From Monomorium pharaonis (lineage: Eukaryota > Arthropoda > Insecta > Hymenoptera > Formicidae): 64,000 bases of DNA. Of this stretch, positions 61,892-64,000 are shown one piece after another. The notes under the pieces are model-generated. The model was given only the letters and a program-made list of their open reading frames with translations. It ran no database searches and was not told where the DNA came from. A program made the translations under genes and the position numbers. Where the stretch lies: contig NC_050474.1 in assembly GCF_013373865.1 (NCBI RefSeq), forward strand, positions 5,741,561 to 5,805,560. Direction: 5' to 3'. Each line of letters begins with the position of its first letter. Within the stretch, counting starts at the first letter, position 1.

Positions 61892-63738
61892 TATATTTGA
61901 TCACTTTTTTTTGAATATCGAATTACTTTTATTATAACAATCGTTTGATTATTTAATCATAAAACGTAATCCAGCTAACACGATAACACATGCAGCAATG
62001 TATTTATGTAATGCGCGCGAGAAAAGAACAACTTTGCTGAAATGCAAATTCGAAAATAATTATGTTAAACTATTTTTAAAAAAACATTGGATTAATTCGA
62101 TTGCTACAAAGTCAAAACTGCAGCGATATTGTGCTTGAGCGTACACGATTATTTTGATAGTCCATAACATAAAATTATTTTCTGATCTGCATTTATAATA
62201 GATGAATTTGTCAGAAACTGCGATAAAATTGTTTATTCCGTATAATATAAATATCTAAAAAATGACTTGCTATTTTACGTCATTTAAAGCTGCCTTATTA
62301 AAACTCTCTGAATATTATCGTGGGACTGTGCGTTATAAAATTTTATCGAGCTGAACTCATCAAATAACATCCACTTCCGTGCTTAACATAATACGCATTT
62401 CTCGTATCATCGCGCGTACGCGTCGCAATTGGGAGACGCGAGCTCTATCGCTCAATTTTACGTCTTAATCAAGAGCGAGGGAGAGCTCGCGTCGCGGCGC
62501 TCGGACGTCGCCGCGTCGTCGGTCGGTCGCGTGCGGTTGCGGAAAATTCGGCTATCGTCGACGTTCGATTTCTCTTTTTTTTTTCTTCTCTCCTCCCGCG
62601 AAAGGGAAGCGAGGCGAGGGGAGGGGAGGAGAAAGCTCGGCGATGTTTTGCAAGCCGCGTTTACGGTCAAGCAGCAGCTCGCCCGACTTCCGGGCGGGCC
62701 GGGAGTGCCGCTCGCTGCATAAATTGCCTGTACATCTCAATTCACCCCCCGGGACGCTGACCATTCCCTTACACGTCGTGCTCCTGAGTGACACTCCCCA
62801 TCCTCTCGCGCAGAAGACCTCCCGCCTGCAGACTCGCATTATCATCCCTTCGCGTTTCCACGTCTCTCACCCTCCCGATAAGGGCATGTAGAGGGAAGAT
62901 GAAGGGAGGGGGGTCTGTTTCGAATCTTTGTACGGCCAGCGACCTAAGCCCTCATTTAAGAAAATTATCGGACCTGATCTTATGCTGTGTTTCTTCCCAC
63001 GATCGAACGGTTCTCTTTTTTTTTCTTTTTTTTATATTGAATTATCGCAGGGAAGGTATTTACAAGAGCGCGGATACGTGGCATTCGTAATAGACTGCGA
63101 TAAAAATATATATACGAGAAAGGTACAGCCGAACTGACAGTGAAATTTAATGATTACACGAATTGATCGCTCGACGCAAAAGTGCCGGCAACGTTCACCA
63201 ACGGGGGGTCGGGGATAACAGAGAGCGCTTTTTGCGACGCTCCGAACACAAACGCAAAGTGGCACGTTCGAAAAAGCTATAGGTCGACGTGGTAATTTTC
63301 TTCTTAGTTTCGCATTATCATTTTTTGTCATTCACCGTGGCACGCCACCTGAGATGATACTGCTGTTTACGCTGGGCGTCCACGTACCACGGAGGCTTTT
63401 TAGCGCGCAATTCATTTTCGTAATTTAAGCGATAGGTATTTTGGGCCGCGTGACGTAAATAAATTTTGTTTCCGCATTGATGTTCCGCATTTATTTAATC
63501 CGCGTTTTTTTTTTTACTTTACTCATTTTCCAATTGAGATTTTGAAACTTATTTTCTTACGCTGAGAGATGAATGTAAGAGGAAAAAAAAAAATCGAAAA
63601 TGATGAGTAATGTATCTATGAAAAAGTGACAATAGCACCTTACCTTTCATTCCTTAGAAAGATTCTTATTCTCAGACTTTTTCACGGAATTTTATAATTT
63701 GAACTTTTAGATCTGTTGTAAGATCAAAAATCAAACTC

Positions 63739-63781
<43 letters not shown>

Positions 63782-63798
63782 AGAATAACTCAAAACTA
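61892..63798. other. Gene-free region with family H relic
   Basis: A degenerate family H copy lies at about 62025-62255 (AAATTATTTTCTGATCTGCA, GAAACTGCGATAAAATTG). A GC-rich block follows at 62400-62900, then mixed sequence with T-runs. A (GA)n tract lies at about 63742-63776. No gene is recognised. Confidence 0.45.
63742..63776. repeat. (GA)n microsatellite
   Basis: A pure GA run of about 17 units, 20 bp before the terminal MITE. It is a simple repeat. Confidence 0.9.
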
Positions 63799-64000
63799 CT
63801 CAGAAAAAACATTAGTTTCAAATCGACAATATTATTCTTATATAAGCAAGAATATAGAATATTTTTTAAAGAATTTGATAATCTTTAACAGAAACATAAT
63901 TTCTTTATGTAAGCAAGTTATTATCCGTTTAAGATTATCAAATTCTTTAAAGAATATTTTACATCCTTGCTTATGTATATGAGAATAATATTGTTGATTT
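63799..64000. mobile_element. MITE family G, cut by the window end
   Basis: Starts CTCAGAAAAAACATTAG. Arms share AAATCGACAATATTATTCT, ATAAGCAAG, AATATTTTTTAAAGAATTTG and ATAATCTT with the inverted right part, up to TTGTTGATTT at the last base. The right terminus lies beyond the window. Confidence 0.7.

Overview
This is a nuclear window from an insect, most likely an ant or another hymenopteran (inference). The support is intron-split genes with GT/AG junctions, insect-like metabolic and secretory proteins, alternating AT-rich and CpG-rich stretches, and many short palindromic CACTG-ended transposon relics. No database search was run. Gene models come from reading frames, splice sites, phase agreement and family knowledge.

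The left half (about 0.6-30.3 kb) is gene-dense and has four well-supported genes. A long-chain acyl-CoA synthetase of the ACSL1/5/6 class runs on + (1342-18425; eight main coding exons plus a possible start micro-exon). It converges on a complete Qb-SNARE of the Vti1a type on - (19631-21424; four exons, 216 aa). Vti1a is divergent from a complete ERGIC-53/LMAN1 cargo receptor on + (22288-25303; ten exons, 494 aa), with about 0.86 kb of shared promoter between them. After a 1.9 kb imperfect inverted duplication (about 26573-28465) comes ribosomal protein eL6/RpL6 on + (29113-30260; three coding exons, 289 aa). Vti1a and ERGIC-53 both serve Golgi-endosome and ER-Golgi traffic, and both start codons sit in YY1/TISU-like elements.

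The right half (about 30.3-64 kb) has no gene recognisable by homology. It is AT-rich to about 34 kb, then increasingly GC/CpG-rich with CT/GA microsatellites. Most ATG-started frames there are low-complexity or GC-driven. Three exon-like segments with good acceptors and donors on + (43877-43941, 48126-48367, 58930-59047) suggest the 5' part of a large gene whose body lies to the right, outside the window. The first two are phase-compatible.

The mobile-element layer holds several non-autonomous palindromic families: A (8019, 61623), B (14143, 37919, 39619, 49948, 51136), C (42336, 50029), D (50351), E (35819), F (33477), G (63799, cut by the window end) and an old degenerate family H. At 49.9-50.7 kb a B element carries nested C and D insertions. 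The most unusual structure is the inverted duplication at 26.6-28.5 kb. It looks like a duplicated promoter plus first exon, with conserved outward-facing splice donors and YY1-type motifs at the centre.
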